A DNA stretch of 64,000 bases, taken from assembly GCA_020137815.1 (NCBI GenBank), contig CM035355.1, positions 719,451-783,450 of the forward strand, written 5' to 3'. The notes below the pieces were generated by a model. The model was given only the letters and a program-made list of their open reading frames with translations, was not told the DNA's origin and searched no databases. This stretch comes from Hormiphora californensis (lineage: Eukaryota; Ctenophora; Tentaculata; Cydippida; Pleurobrachiidae). The position numbers and the translations under genes are program-made. Positions within the stretch are counted from its first letter, which is position 1. The number at the start of each line of letters is the position of its first letter. Positions 15,627 through 25,700 of the stretch are shown here, piece after piece.

Positions 15627-16475
15627 ATGTTGAGAGAGCTGTTAACTATTTATTGGAAAATAAGCGAATTCCTATTTTTGATCGGGCTCCATGCTCCGAA
15701 GTTAGTTGCTGATACTGACGGTAATAGTACTGTTTTAAAAGATTTTTCACCGAGAGAAAAAATGTGTAAATACTGCTGTAAAGATCTTGTTTTTCACCAG
15801 AAACATTCAAAGGGTATAATATTTAATCTTAATAGTAACCGGGTTGAGAATGTTTCAGTCTCAACGAAGATTTGCCCTACTTGTTCCCTTGTTTACAGAT
15901 ACAGTGAATCTGACGAGGGATACTTTAACTTCAACAACACATCGTTTTTCACTATTCGTCTAATGGAATACTCTTTGTGTTTGTGGCTGAATGGTACACC
16001 CCTTGATAGACAAATTAATGCTTTCCATCAAAATGGGTTTGATGTATGCAATCTTCGTGTTTTTAGACATGCATTGAGAGCCTACATATCTTTGTTGGAT
16101 TTCGATTTTTCAGCTAACATGTCTTGTCTTCGTTGTGGTTACTATCCCCCAGTTCTAACTTACGACACTATCAGAAAGACGTGTTTTAACATGAACCCCT
16201 CAGATCTGAAGCCTGTTTCTGAAGGTTATGCTTCTTTTGATGACATGATTTCAGGTGCCCAAAAGCTGGGGCTTTCCCATTCATTCATCCCTGATTCTCA
16301 GAAAACAAAAAGCTCGGAGTTTCAAATGAAATTAACACAATCCCTCCCCCCTCTTATATCTCCACACAACCAAGCATCTTTGCAGGAGTCTACCAGAAAT
16401 ACAGTTCTTATCGATAGACCTGAAGAGTCGCCAGTATCTATGGCTGACCTTGAGAGGCTTTTGAAAGGTCCCTAA
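15627..16475 (+). pseudogene. KDZ-type element, CxC-type Cys-cluster segment
   Basis: 282 codons in a different frame from the preceding ORF. Paired cysteines (CKYCCKDLVF, ICPTCSLVYRYSE) precede a region ending in SCLRCGYYPPVLTYD. That last motif resembles the CP.CG..P..+..D signature next to the KDZ transposase core in metazoan relatives. The first 25 codons are probably out of the original frame. The frame ends at 16475 and coding resemblance resumes in another frame at about 16.54 kb. Confidence 0.6.
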
Positions 16476-16543
16476 ATCTAGCGAGAAATTGAGAAAGATT
16501 TTGAAAACAAATCAGATTCAAACAAGCTGGTGGACTAGAGTTC

Positions 16544-16952
16544 ATGATTCAGAGAGTTCTGGGCAGTAAAGACGAACCAGATTCGTTAAAAAAAATTCAG
16601 AAAGAAATGTTTTCTTTACAGGGAAAATCAGGCGGTATACTACGAGCATTTTGCCCCCATGGTGTTTGTTACGCACTGAAATTACTAACCCTTTCAGAGA
16701 GTGTGTCAGATTACACAAATGTTACTAACCTATTTCAAAGTACCCCCAACTGTAAATATTTCCGATATGGCTTCTATGATCGCTGTCCATACTAACAACC
16801 ACTTCCCTAACTTTTTCCGACCAAATTTAGGTCGGTTCGCTGAGCCTGACTCTGACAGAGCGTTTAACTTGAAACACAAAGTGGACAGGCATTCTATTGA
16901 CCTCTCTTCTACTCGTGAGATTGGTACAGGAAAGCGTACGATGACTAACTAG
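16544..16952 (+). pseudogene. KDZ transposase core remnant
   Basis: Two overlapping frames carry pieces of one domain. The first has LRAFCPHGVCYALKLLTLSE (about 16640-16700). The second, shifted by one base, has PTVNISDMASMIAVHTNNHF (about 16748-16808). CPHG.VY..K.LL..ES and PN...D.A...A.H are recurrent in KDZ transposases, the second holding a presumed catalytic Asp near 16763. The domain then decays, and positions 16953-17330 show only scattered similarity. Confidence 0.6.
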
Positions 16953-17334
16953 TACTCCGATTTATTCAGTTTATGACAGATTCCACCAGTTCAACCATAA
17001 CGAGCCTGACATGTACTTACGATCACTTGATTATACTGTTCATGCTTCCGCTCTGAATTCATCTGTAGTAGAACAGAAAAACTCAGAAGTTAGGTAAATT
17101 AAAATCATCCCTGAACAGCATGGCCCCTGAAACATTTACCACATTTATGACACTTTTGACTGTCAAAAATAACATCAAAGTTAACAAAAAGTGGAATAAT
17201 TCCATACTTAAATCTGTTAATACTAACAAGAGATCAGCTAACTCCAACTTACAATCTGCAAAACGTACCAAGATCGACTACACTTTACTAGGTCAATCTG
17301 ACTCTGGTAGGAACACAGTTAAATAACAGTGTTC

Positions 17335-17942
17335 GTGACATCTTGTACAGTAGTAATCAGTGGTATGACGACGTTATTATCAATAGTTATTCTGACATGT
17401 GCGTTAGAGCAACTGGTAATAAAGTTTATTCAGTTCCTTCGTCAGTCAGTCAAGTACCTGACGAATTGCCTCCATGTAGTAAACCTTTTGTACAGATTTT
17501 TAATGACAATTAGATTCATTGGATTTGTATTTCAAACGTTTTATCCGATTCAACTTCTGTTGATCTATTCGACTCCTCCTTATTGAAACGATTACGAAGT
17601 GATCAATTGAGCTCTCCATTAGTTAACTTTATTATGAAAATACAGCCTACTACCACTTCAGTCAACATTGTTGATACACCGCAGCAAACCAATTGTAATG
17701 ATTGCGGTCCCTGGGCCCTTTGTTACTTTTGGGCTCTTTGTAACAAACGGCTTCCATCTGATTACCCTTTTATATCAGCAAGCAAAATGCGAGAAAATGT
17801 CCGCGTTTCTTTTGAAGCTGATAAGTTTGTTGCACCTACTGAAACAGAGCCTATGCTAACAACAAAAACTATTTTAAAGGTATTCAAGCTTACATATGAT
17901 ACCCTTATTGGTACAACCGAGCCACAGTTTAAAAGTGTTTAA
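17335..17942 (+). pseudogene. Ulp1/SENP-like cysteine protease domain of the KDZ-type element
   Basis: In one frame, interrupted only by a TAG at 17512, the residues of a C48 protease appear in order: His in IHWICISN (about 17520), Asp in VDLFDSS (about 17568), Gln in the run QQTNCNDCG and the catalytic Cys (codon at 17702). Such proteases cleave SUMO or ubiquitin-like conjugates. Their presence is typical of Zisupton-type transposons. The His lies only a few codons after the stop, so the protein is broken unless the stop is a sequencing error. Confidence 0.7.
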
Positions 17943-18000
17943 TCTATGTAATTAAATTAGTTTACTGACCAAATTATGATGACACATCGAATTATTAAAT

Positions 18001-18410
18001 TTATTGGGTACTGCATGGCAGGACAATAAATGAAACGTGGCAAAAATGTGATCACTTGTGATCCATTAAAAATGAAGGAATACTACAATTTATTGGGTAC
18101 TGCATGGCAGGACAATAAATGAAACGTGGCAAAAATGTGATCAATTGTGATCCATTAAAAATGAAGGAATAATGCAATTTATTGGGTACTGCATGGCAGG
18201 ACAATAAATGAAACACGGCAAAAATGTGATCAATTGTGATCCATTAAAAATGAAGGAATAATGCAATTTATTGGGTACTGCATGGCAGGACAATAAATGA
18301 AACGTGGCAAAAATGTGATCACTTGTGATCCATTAAAAATGAAGGAATACTACAATTTATTGGGTACTGCATGGCAGGACAATAAATGAAACAGAAATGT
18401 GATCACGGGG
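18001..18410. repeat. 89-bp tandem repeat, about 4.6 units
   Basis: TTATTGGGTACTGCATGGCA starts at 18001, 18090, 18179, 18268 and 18357, an exact 89-bp period. Units differ at few sites (GATCACTTGTGATC versus GATCAATTGTGATC) and each contains that near-palindrome. The array begins 60 bp after the protease frame ends, so it may be the 3' subterminal region of the KDZ-type element. Confidence 0.9.
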
Positions 18411-18453
18411 TGATCACCGTTGTGTTGGTAACCCTAACTCAACAATTTTTTAG

Positions 18454-20429
18454 CAAGCATGTTTAAACCGTTTATTTGCCCTGACATGGCCTGGTGAGTG
18501 GTGTGTTCATATCAGCTCTTTTCCCTGATGATTGACAGCGGTACCGGGCACAAATAATCAAGGTAAGGACAGTCACACACACCCCACATACACACACAAA
18601 CACATCTGGTTATAAGAATTCTTATATTTTATGGATATTGGTTTGATATGATTTAATTTTTTTATTATATGTAACACATTTCAGGCATTGTTAGCCAGAA
18701 AGCGAGGAGTTTGATTTCAGGACAGTTCTGTGCATGTTGTGAGCTTTCCCATCCAGCAGACTTCAATTCACCGGTAATAGGCAGTTTGGGATGTATATAG
18801 TACTTTAAAACTATTTTAACCGACCTCTTTTCTCCTAGATTTTACATGTTTTAGACTTTATAGTTAGGGGTAATAACACCGAATATCGCCTTGACTGAGA
18901 AATAATTTGTGTCAAGCTGATTTCTTCACTAACGTGTCCCAATGGGTCCCCTCCATCCCTCCTGAGTTTTTCCAAACTCGGGATGGGGTGCAACATGTTC
19001 ATTTCCGGGTTTACTTTTTACCTGCATTTCTAGCCTGAGGCTAAAAGCGTAACTACCCTTATTAGGAAAGGAGTAGAGACAAAATCAAGGGCACTAAAAT
19101 GATCAGCGTCCTCGCATTAGTGGGGGTAGGTGCCGGAATTAAGTCTATCTCATCTGGTTAATTAGATAATTGAATAATTAGGTTTGTGCATAACCGTTTT
19201 TTGGCTATAATATAGCCGCTATATCATGGCTATAACCACTTAGGAAGGGTTTAGAGACTTATCATTCGTGCCATTTTGTAGGCAAAGCCAAGTTATCGGG
19301 TGGGGTAGACGTCGAACTTTTAAGCTCCATCTTCAACCGTTTAGCCGTTATTTGGCTTTTAAGATGCTCAAAATGAGTGAGCAAAATACGGTAAAAAGCA
19401 CGATTTTGAGCACCTTTACAGCTAAACGGTTGAAGATAGAGCTTAAAAGTCCAACGTCGACCTCCTTTAACAACAAAATGGCATCAATGAAACGTCTCTA
19501 AACCATTCCTAAGTGGCTATAGCCATATAGCCAACAAACGGTTGTGTGCAAACCTAATTATCCAATTATCTAATTAACCAGATCAGATAGAGACTTAATT
19601 CCGGCACCTACCCCCACTAATGCGAGGACGCTGATCCCTTTGGTGCCCTTGATTTTGTCTCTACTCCTTTCCTAAGGGTAGTTACGCTTTTAGCCTCAGG
19701 CTAGAAATGCAGGTAAAAAGTAAACCCGGAAATGAACATGTTGCACCCCATCGAGTTTGGAAAAACTCAGGAGGGCTAGAGGGGACCCATTGGGACACGT
19801 TAATGAAGAAATCAGCTTGACACAAATTATTTCCCAGTCACTCGACTACTGCCCCTAACTATTAGTTTGGGAAAATTGGTCGTGTTTATGTTGTAAGGAT
19901 TTAGGACGAGAAAGGTTTTGGAGTGAAAGCAGAAAGTTCATTATTATTTTCATCTTAGATTTTACCCTATTCATTTTATACTTCTTGCTTAACTAGCGCA
20001 CTCAAGTAAGGGCTGTAAACAACCCACCCGGCTCCGCCCGGCGGAGCCGGGTGGGTTGTTTACAGCCGGGTGGGTTGTTTACAGCCGGGTGGGTTGTTTA
20101 CAGCCGGGTGGGTTGTTTACAGCCGGGTGGGTTGTTTACAGCCGGGTGGCTCTCTGGGGCGCTCTTTATTAACATAACGCCAAAATTATGGTTGCCATGG
20201 CAACTGAAACGGTAACTATGGGGACTGAACCCGAACTGAATTTCGGTTCAAATGTTTTTCCCGATAAAAATTATGTTTTAACTAGAAATCTTTTCAGCTC
20301 GTCTCTGTATTGTCCCCGCGGATAGAGTTCGATTTAGTGTACCAGACAGTGACTACCTGCAGCAGCCTAATGAACTACACGGGGTTCGTGTCACCAATAC
20401 GTCAATCACAACACCTGGCGCAATGGTGA
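18454..20429 (+). CDS. Tentative 3' end of an unidentified plus-strand gene
   Basis: Four segments with acceptable splice sites and joinable phases: 18454-18493, 18539-18562, 18685-18773, 20298-20429 (stop TGA). Joined, they read without interruption, passing through SLISGQFCACCELSHPADFN. I do not recognise the protein. Acceptors follow pyrimidine tracts (ACACATTTCAG, AATCTTTTCAG) and donors are GTGAGT, GTAAGG and GTAATA. The last intron contains the 1-kb foldback element. A second frame of the last exon is also open to 20468, so the final phase is uncertain. Upstream exons would have to lie beyond the KDZ-type element. Confidence 0.3.
18861..19861. mobile_element. 1-kb foldback element with about 450-bp arms
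   Basis: The left end TAGTTAGGGG (18861) and right end CCCCTAACTA (to 19861) are inverted. The arms match through TTTGTGTCAAGCTGATTTCTTC, CCCGGAAATGAACATG and ACCGTTTAGCC, with moderate divergence. It has no coding capacity. A much more degraded copy lies at about 51.22-51.96 kb. It is a non-autonomous transposon capable of forming a long hairpin. Confidence 0.8.
20011..20150. repeat. 27-bp-arm palindrome followed by 19-bp tandem repeats
   Basis: GGCTGTAAACAACCCACCCG continues into GGCTCCGC and is mirrored around CCG, ending at 20066. The right arm GGGTGGGTTGTTTACAGCC is then repeated in tandem about five more times. Confidence 0.85.
20191..20204. promoter_or_regulatory. Perfect RFX X-box motif
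   Basis: GTTGCCATGGCAAC is the palindromic consensus bound by RFX winged-helix factors. The same 14-mer occurs at 52747-52760 in a related flanking sequence, so it may belong to a repeat. Confidence 0.4.
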
Positions 20430-21789
20430 TGAGGAGGAATCACGGCAACCCAAACCTATCTCATTAGCGGACGGAGTACTGCAAGTAAGTGTGTCTGTAC
20501 ATGCATTTCATATACCTAGTACTGGATATACTGTGTGTTTTTAAATGACTGGGACTGGGATAACAACGTCTAGTGTCACCGATTCGCTCTCTCTATCTGC
20601 TGAGTATAACTCTCTCGTCATGACGAAGAAGATGTGACTCTCTTCCTTTCTCTCTATTTCTCTCGCTATCTCTTTCTCTCTCTCCCTCTCTCTTGTCATG
20701 ACGAAGCGCCACGCTCTACCAAACTCAGCACCACAGCTAGTCACGTGACCTTGTCAACGATTTCAGACACTATGATCACACTCAGAACCAATGACAAAAT
20801 CGGTGTAACACATTGTTAACTGATTACCCCCAGTAAGACACGCGATAATTTATACCTGAGTGCAAAAATGCTCCCAATTAGGCCGACTTTCACCACTTGG
20901 CCGTGTTCCGAAGTTTGTAAATTGTCTAATGAACGACCGATTTTGCCGAAATTCGAGTAGAATAAATAGCAGGTAGCCATCTACCTTGTCCTAAAATTTC
21001 AGAGCAAAATATTCACAACTTTTGACGCTATGTCGATTTGAACAGTACCAGTCATTTAAAAACACACAGTATATTCTCTTTCCCCTGAAGCCATCAAGCA
21101 AACAATACGATTATTAGAAAGATATAGAAAAATTGACTATCACTTTCTCTTACCAAACTTGGTTTGGATACACGTTACCAGAGTGAGATGAACCAACTAA
21201 AATATCCTCACTCGCAGATGTTACCGTGGATCTCAAAATAATGCTGAGAGGAGCGATGCTAGGCAAGACTAAAGCTAACGCTGATTTGGGAGGCTGTGAT
21301 AGCGTGTGCGACAGAAAGACGATACCTTCATCTGATATTTCTTCATACCATTTTTTTATTATCATATTGTGTGATTGAGTTAGAGTTGTGTCGGGACTGT
21401 CATGAAATATACCAGTTAGTTTTATGAAATAAAGTGTGTATGTGTCTGTTTTTAATATTTTGGTAATACAATCGACTGTTTCATTTCCTTTCTATATGCT
21501 GAGATGCGATATCTCATCACTTCAAGATATCTCATATCAGAATTCGGTAATTGGTGGAAAAAACTCCTCTACTCGCGAGGCCTCGGCCATTTCTCCCTAT
21601 TCCCTGGGCCACCCTCAAAATTGGTCATCCTTTTTTTATTATATCAGGGCGCGAACGTTTATCTTCAATGAAAGCAAATATTGTAAGCGCGCGTTTAGAA
21701 GACCTACCACACGAACGTTGAATCCGCGCGCATTCTAGAATTGAGTCTAAAATCTGTTTCCAAATGTGTAGACGCGCAGTCCATACCCC
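20430..21789. other. Unassigned stretch
   Basis: Contains an imperfect CT-rich stretch near 20640-20695 with flanking copies of CTCTCGTCATGACGAAG. A 71-codon minus-strand frame at 21150-21365 ends at a donor-like GTAAGA but cannot be joined to anything. No gene can be supported. Confidence 0.3.
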
Positions 21790-22410
21790 GCCTCAAACTT
21801 TTTTTGCAACTCGGCCTGGTTCAAAGCCCCGTATAAATTTAAAAGTCCGCGCGTTACATTAAAATGCCGCACAAAATGTCTGCTCATACGCGGCGCCGCC
21901 GATAAAAATTTTCAGTTGTTTTAAAAAATATTTTGCATTGTCTTTTTTCTTTTTTCAAGAACCCCGATTTAAACGGATTATGAGGGTGTGTTGGTAATTT
22001 ATTGTGCTATAAATTTCGTATTTAAACCACGTTGACTTTCGAGATACGTGAGCAGAGAGAGGGATAATGAGGGTGTGTTGTTAATTTATATATTTTTGCC
22101 AATTTAAACCCCGAATTACTGGGACTTGGGAGGATAAACCTTCCCCGATGTAAAGTCCATTTTTATTCAACTGTTCACCCCTCAACTCATGCGCGTGCGA
22201 TATTTTAATTTACGCTGGGCGCGCTACACGTTAACATGTGATAAACGCGCAAAACAATTCCGCGCACGACTTTGGGGGGTGAACAGTTGAAAAAAAATGG
22301 ACTTTAGGAAATTTTACAGTGTTTGACCCCAGTTTACCGGTTACCCCGCTTTACCGGACAAAATCCTTTCCCACGAGCATCCTGGTAAATCGGGGTCCGG
22401 ATGTTTTCCC
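21790..22410. repeat. Dispersed repeat with Tigger-like ends, shared with 45.78-47.73 kb
   Basis: The sequence from GGCCTGGTTCAAAGCCCCGT through AAGAACCCCGATTTAAACGG to CCTGGTAAATCGGGGTCCGG recurs at 45.78-45.91 and 47.40-47.73 kb, interrupted there by other insertions. The right part is a diverged Tigger-like MITE carrying another MITE at 22153-22304. Confidence 0.7.
22153..22304. mobile_element. 152-bp MITE with TA duplication and an empty site in this window
   Basis: Terminal repeats AAGTCCATTTTTATTCAACT... and ...AGTTGAAAAAAAATGGACTT span about 28 bp and end near GTTCACCCC/GGGGTGAAC. It is flanked by TA at 22151-22152 and 22305-22306. The homologous position 47627-47628 has a single TA and no element, which proves insertion. 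TA duplication fits Tc1/mariner. It resembles the element at 54833-54987. Confidence 0.85.
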
Positions 22411-22429
22411 TTTTTCTTTCACCAACTTC

Positions 22430-23952
22430 CCCTAGAGTGCGAATAACTCCCTATGCCTCTTTCCCCCCCAATTTTTCTGAAAAAAAAAAAAACGGGGGGT
22501 GCGGACAACTTTTAATTTTTATTGTCTTTTTTTTGGGTTTTGTCCCCCCTACCCCCTTCAATTGGTCGGGTTTTTTGGCCCTCCCCCAAAAACCAGAACC
22601 CTAATGTCTACTTCTACTCTCTGGTCTATTCATTTTTCTATCTCACTGAGTCTCCTGTCTCGTTTTGCAGTCTGCGGCCCCCTTTGTTTCACTGTCCCCC
22701 TTCACTTTTGTTAGAATATGCAGTGATGGACCCTCTCTTTCCCCCCCCTCCCCTTTTTTTTGAAAAAGGGTAAATGCCCCCTTTAGCCCCCAAGCAGTTC
22801 TCAAAGCACTTGGTACGTGATCCCCTACGAATCACGTCGTCACACTGACGGACACGTCGTCACAGTGACGATCACTGTCACCTGACATAGGGGGTCACAT
22901 TTCCACCCAAAAATTTCCTTGAAAAGTTAAAATTGTTGTAGTTTTTTAAAAAATTTTTTTATTTTTTTTTGGGGCCAAAAAATTCATAAAAAGGGGTTTT
23001 GAAAAAATTTCCAAAAAACCCAAAAAAAGGCCAAAATTTTTTGGGCCCCTTTTTTTAAAAAAAATTTTTACTTTTTTCAAAAAATTTTGGGGGGGGAAGG
23101 AAATAAAAATTTTTTTAAAAAAACGGAAACCGATTAAAATGGGGAATTTTAAAAAACCCCCCCCAAAAAAAAAAAGGGCCCCCCTTTTAAAAAAAAACCC
23201 CCTTACTTTTTTTTGGGAAAGTTTAACTCTTTCCCCAAAAAAACCCCCAAACCCAAAAAAAAACCCAAAAAAACAAAAAAAACGATGGGGGCAAAGGGGA
23301 TTTTAAAATTTTTTTTTTCCGGGCCCCCCACCTTTTTGGGCCTTAAAAAAATGTTGTTTCGCAAAAAAAAAAAAAAAGGGAAAAACCCCCAAAAGAAAAA
23401 AGCTTTTAAAATCCCCCCCCCAAATTTTAAGGGAGAAAAAAAACCCGGGGGAAAGGGGGGCAATGGGGCCCCCCTCCCATTTGGGGGGGTCCTTTTGGGG
23501 GTTTTTTTATGTTTTTCCATAAAATGGCAAAATGGGGAAAAACCCGGTAAAGGGCCGGGGTTGGTTAAAAGGGTGGGGGTTTTTCCAAATTCCAATTTAT
23601 TGTTTTTTTAAAATTTTTTTGTTTTATTTATTTGTAAAAAATTTTCTTAATAACCTCCCAAAAAAAATTTGGGCTGTTGAGAAGATTTTTTAAAGAATTA
23701 AATGTATTTTAGAAGTTTTTTAATTTTTGCATTTCTCCCGGGGAAAATTTCCCCCCAAAAAACCCTTTTTTGGGGTGGACAAGGAGGGACCCGGGAAAAA
23801 GGTTAGGAAAAAAGGAGCTTTAAAAAGGAAAAAGGGGCCTTTTTCCCTTTAAGGGTTTTTTTTTTCCCATCAATCCCCAAAAATTATGTTACCAAAAAAC
23901 CCCTTTTTTTTTTTTCCCCGTTTTTTTTTTTTCCCCCCCCCCCCCCAAAAAC

Positions 23953-23995
<43 letters not shown>

Positions 23996-24011
23996 GGGGG
24001 GGGGGGGGGGG

Positions 24012-24052
<41 letters not shown>

Positions 24053-24260
24053 CCCCCCCCCCGGGGGGGGAAAAAAAAAAACCCCCGGGAAAAAAAAAAA
24101 AAAAAAAAATTTTTTTTTCCCCCCCCCCCCCCCTCTTTTTATTTTTTTTCTTTCCCCTTTTCTCTTTTCTTTTTCTCCCCCTTTCTTTTTTTCTCCCCTT
24201 CTCTCTCCTCTTCTCTTCTCTCTCTCTCCCCCTCTCCCCCGGGGTGAAGAAAGGGTTTGG
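22430..24260. other. Low-quality sequence (homopolymer runs)
   Basis: Long runs of single bases with sharp block changes (A, then G, then A, then C from about 23955 to 24135) and no codon, repeat or splice structure. It looks like poor base calling rather than biology. The 130-134-residue open frames here consist of G, K, F and P runs and are artefacts. Confidence 0.85.
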
Positions 24261-25124
24261 GGGGGGCCTTATATAAATACTATTGGTTAACTACAGTTAC
24301 CGAGTAAGGAGGGAAGGACAACCCCAAAATACCCTTCCCTCCACTTTTGGGGGGTTTTTGGCAAGAAGGGGGGGGGTGAGAGAGGTACCGGGGAGGAGGA
24401 AGCTGGGAAGTGGGAGGTGAGTACATTGAAAGGGGGGGGGGGGTGAGAGAGGTACCGAGGAAGAGGAAGCTGGGAAGTGGGAGGTGAGTACATTGAAAGG
24501 GGGGGGGATGATGACTCATCATTGATGAGTTGTGGGAAATGTAGTGAGTGTATAGTCGAACCCCAATAAATTATATCGGATACCCTACCCGGGAGGAGGG
24601 ATATGAGTGCAATTGTAGAGAAGTTGACAGTCTGAACTCACATATGGTGCGTGAATTACAGCATCCCACACAATCTAAGTTTCATTCCAAATAATGGTGT
24701 CAGGTGGTGCCCCCCCCCCCCCCCCGGTGGTGGATCCGGAAATTGAAAAACAAAATAAACACGCGAGATGGTGCGGGGGATAAAGACAGATCATGTACAG
24801 TGATCACGTGATAGTATCAGCGACATTTCATTGGTCCTAGTGTTTACCTAGTACCAAGTAAACATGTAGACCACACACAGCATCCAGCAAAACACATCAG
24901 CCTTGCAAAGTCATTGATAAACATCATCATCATCATCCGATTGTTGTACCTGATGAGCGTTTCTCTTTTGATGTTTTCTCTCTCTTGGAACACACTCAAC
25001 TCCTGTCTTTTGAAACACTCAACTCCTGTCTTTTGAAACACTCAATATCAATGCCTCTTTTTCTTAAAACACTCCATTACCCCGCGTTACCCTCTCACCC
25101 CCTCCCTCTCACATCTCTAGCAAC
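24261..25124. other. Unassigned, with a 60-bp duplication and a Tigger-like end
   Basis: GAGAGGTACCGGGGAGGAGG... through GTGAGTACATTGAAAGG is repeated twice (about 24375-24506). The stretch GAGTAAGGAGGGAAGG near 24305 recurs near 49813. A partial Tigger-like end (TATAGTCGAACCCCAATAAA) is at about 24552. CTCAACTCCTGTCTTTTGAA is repeated near 25000-25035. Confidence 0.5.
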
Positions 25125-25229
25125 ATGTGCTGTATCGACTGTGCCCGGGGATGCTTTGGTAAATTCATCAAGTGCGTCGCCTCCTGCTGCAAAAAGATAT
25201 TCTGCTGCTGCTGCTGCGGTGATGACTAG
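25125..25229 (+). CDS. Small cysteine-packed ORF (34 aa)
   Basis: The peptide begins MCCIDCARGCFGKFIKC and ends in five consecutive cysteines and GDD; 13 of 34 residues are Cys and several are Lys. The ATG follows a convincing 3' splice site (CCCTCTCACATCTCTAG then CAAC). That suggests an exon with a short 5' leader. There is no signal peptide. A Cys/Lys-rich soluble or palmitoylated membrane-associated peptide is conceivable, but I do not recognise a family and assign no function. It faces the 3' end of the convergent GPCR gene 430 bp away. Confidence 0.3.
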   Translation: MCCIDCARGCFGKFIKCVASCCKKIFCCCCCGDD

Positions 25230-25307
25230 ATATCAGACACACTCTCTAGAGAGTCACTATGACGAACAATTGGAGGACAATGCCATGACAACCCGAGCAT
25301 TGTATTT

Positions 25308-25321
25308 GTTACCATGGTAAC
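25308..25321. promoter_or_regulatory. X-box-like palindrome
   Basis: GTTACCATGGTAAC matches the relaxed RFX half-site pattern GTNRCC...RGYAAC. AACATGGTAACCATGG repeats follow in the 69-bp repeat. Confidence 0.25.
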
Positions 25322-25532
25322 CAACGTTATTGTTGTTGTTAACGTTTAAAACAAAACCAATAGTTTCTTTCTCCACCGGGTATCCAGCACCCACCTGTGT
25401 GACGTCACATTTCTTGAATCTCAGCTGTTCACATATATATTGTGAATTTGTTCACACCTCAGGAGGGATCACTACCAGATCATCACTGAGTGACACTTCA
25501 CATTTTGTCACATTTTGTCACATTTTGTCCAT

Positions 25533-25700
25533 GTTAAGCAGCTTCCTCCCAATGGATGGTAACAACATGGTAACCATGGTGACACTTCACATTTTGTCCC
25601 TGTTAAGCAGCTTCCTCCCAATGGATGGTAACAACATGGTAACCATGGTGACACTTCACATTTTGTCCCTGTTAAGCAGCTTCCTCCCGATGGGTGAGGC
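25533..25700. repeat. 69-bp tandem repeat over the GPCR stop codon
   Basis: GTTAAGCAGCTTCCTCCC begins at 25533, 25602 and 25671. The unit at 25671 is the coding one on the minus strand. The other two put copies of the last codons and the stop into the 3' untranslated region. Confidence 0.85.

Larger units (their letters stand above)
13387..17942 (+). mobile_element. Decayed KDZ/Zisupton-type DNA transposon
   Basis: Successive plus-strand reading frames encode, in order: an N-terminal region of unknown fold; internal repeats; zinc-binding Cys/His clusters; a SWIM finger; a CxC-type Cys cluster; a transposase-core segment with CPHGVCYALKLL and DMASMIAVH; and a C-terminal Ulp1/SENP cysteine protease. 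This SWIM + Cys-cluster + KDZ transposase + Ulp1 order is known from the Kyakuja-Dileera-Zisupton transposons and the domesticated vertebrate gene HMGXB3. Frameshifts near 15.62, 16.5 and 16.8-17.1 kb and a stop at 17512 show it is dead, unless some breaks are introns. No terminal repeats were found. Confidence 0.75.

Noticed and set aside
18001-18410. CRISPR-like array
   Set aside because: Units are contiguous 89-bp repeats with no unique spacers, in an animal genome.
21150-21365. 71-codon minus-strand frame with a donor-like end
   Set aside because: No partner exon could be joined and the sequence is not recognised; too weak for a gene call.
23203-24290. Open frames of 130-134 codons on both strands
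   Set aside because: They translate homopolymer runs in low-quality sequence; no domain, no splice sites.
25125-25229. Cys-rich ORF as a secreted venom-type peptide
   Set aside because: No signal peptide or pro-region, and cysteine packing unlike a folded disulfide peptide.
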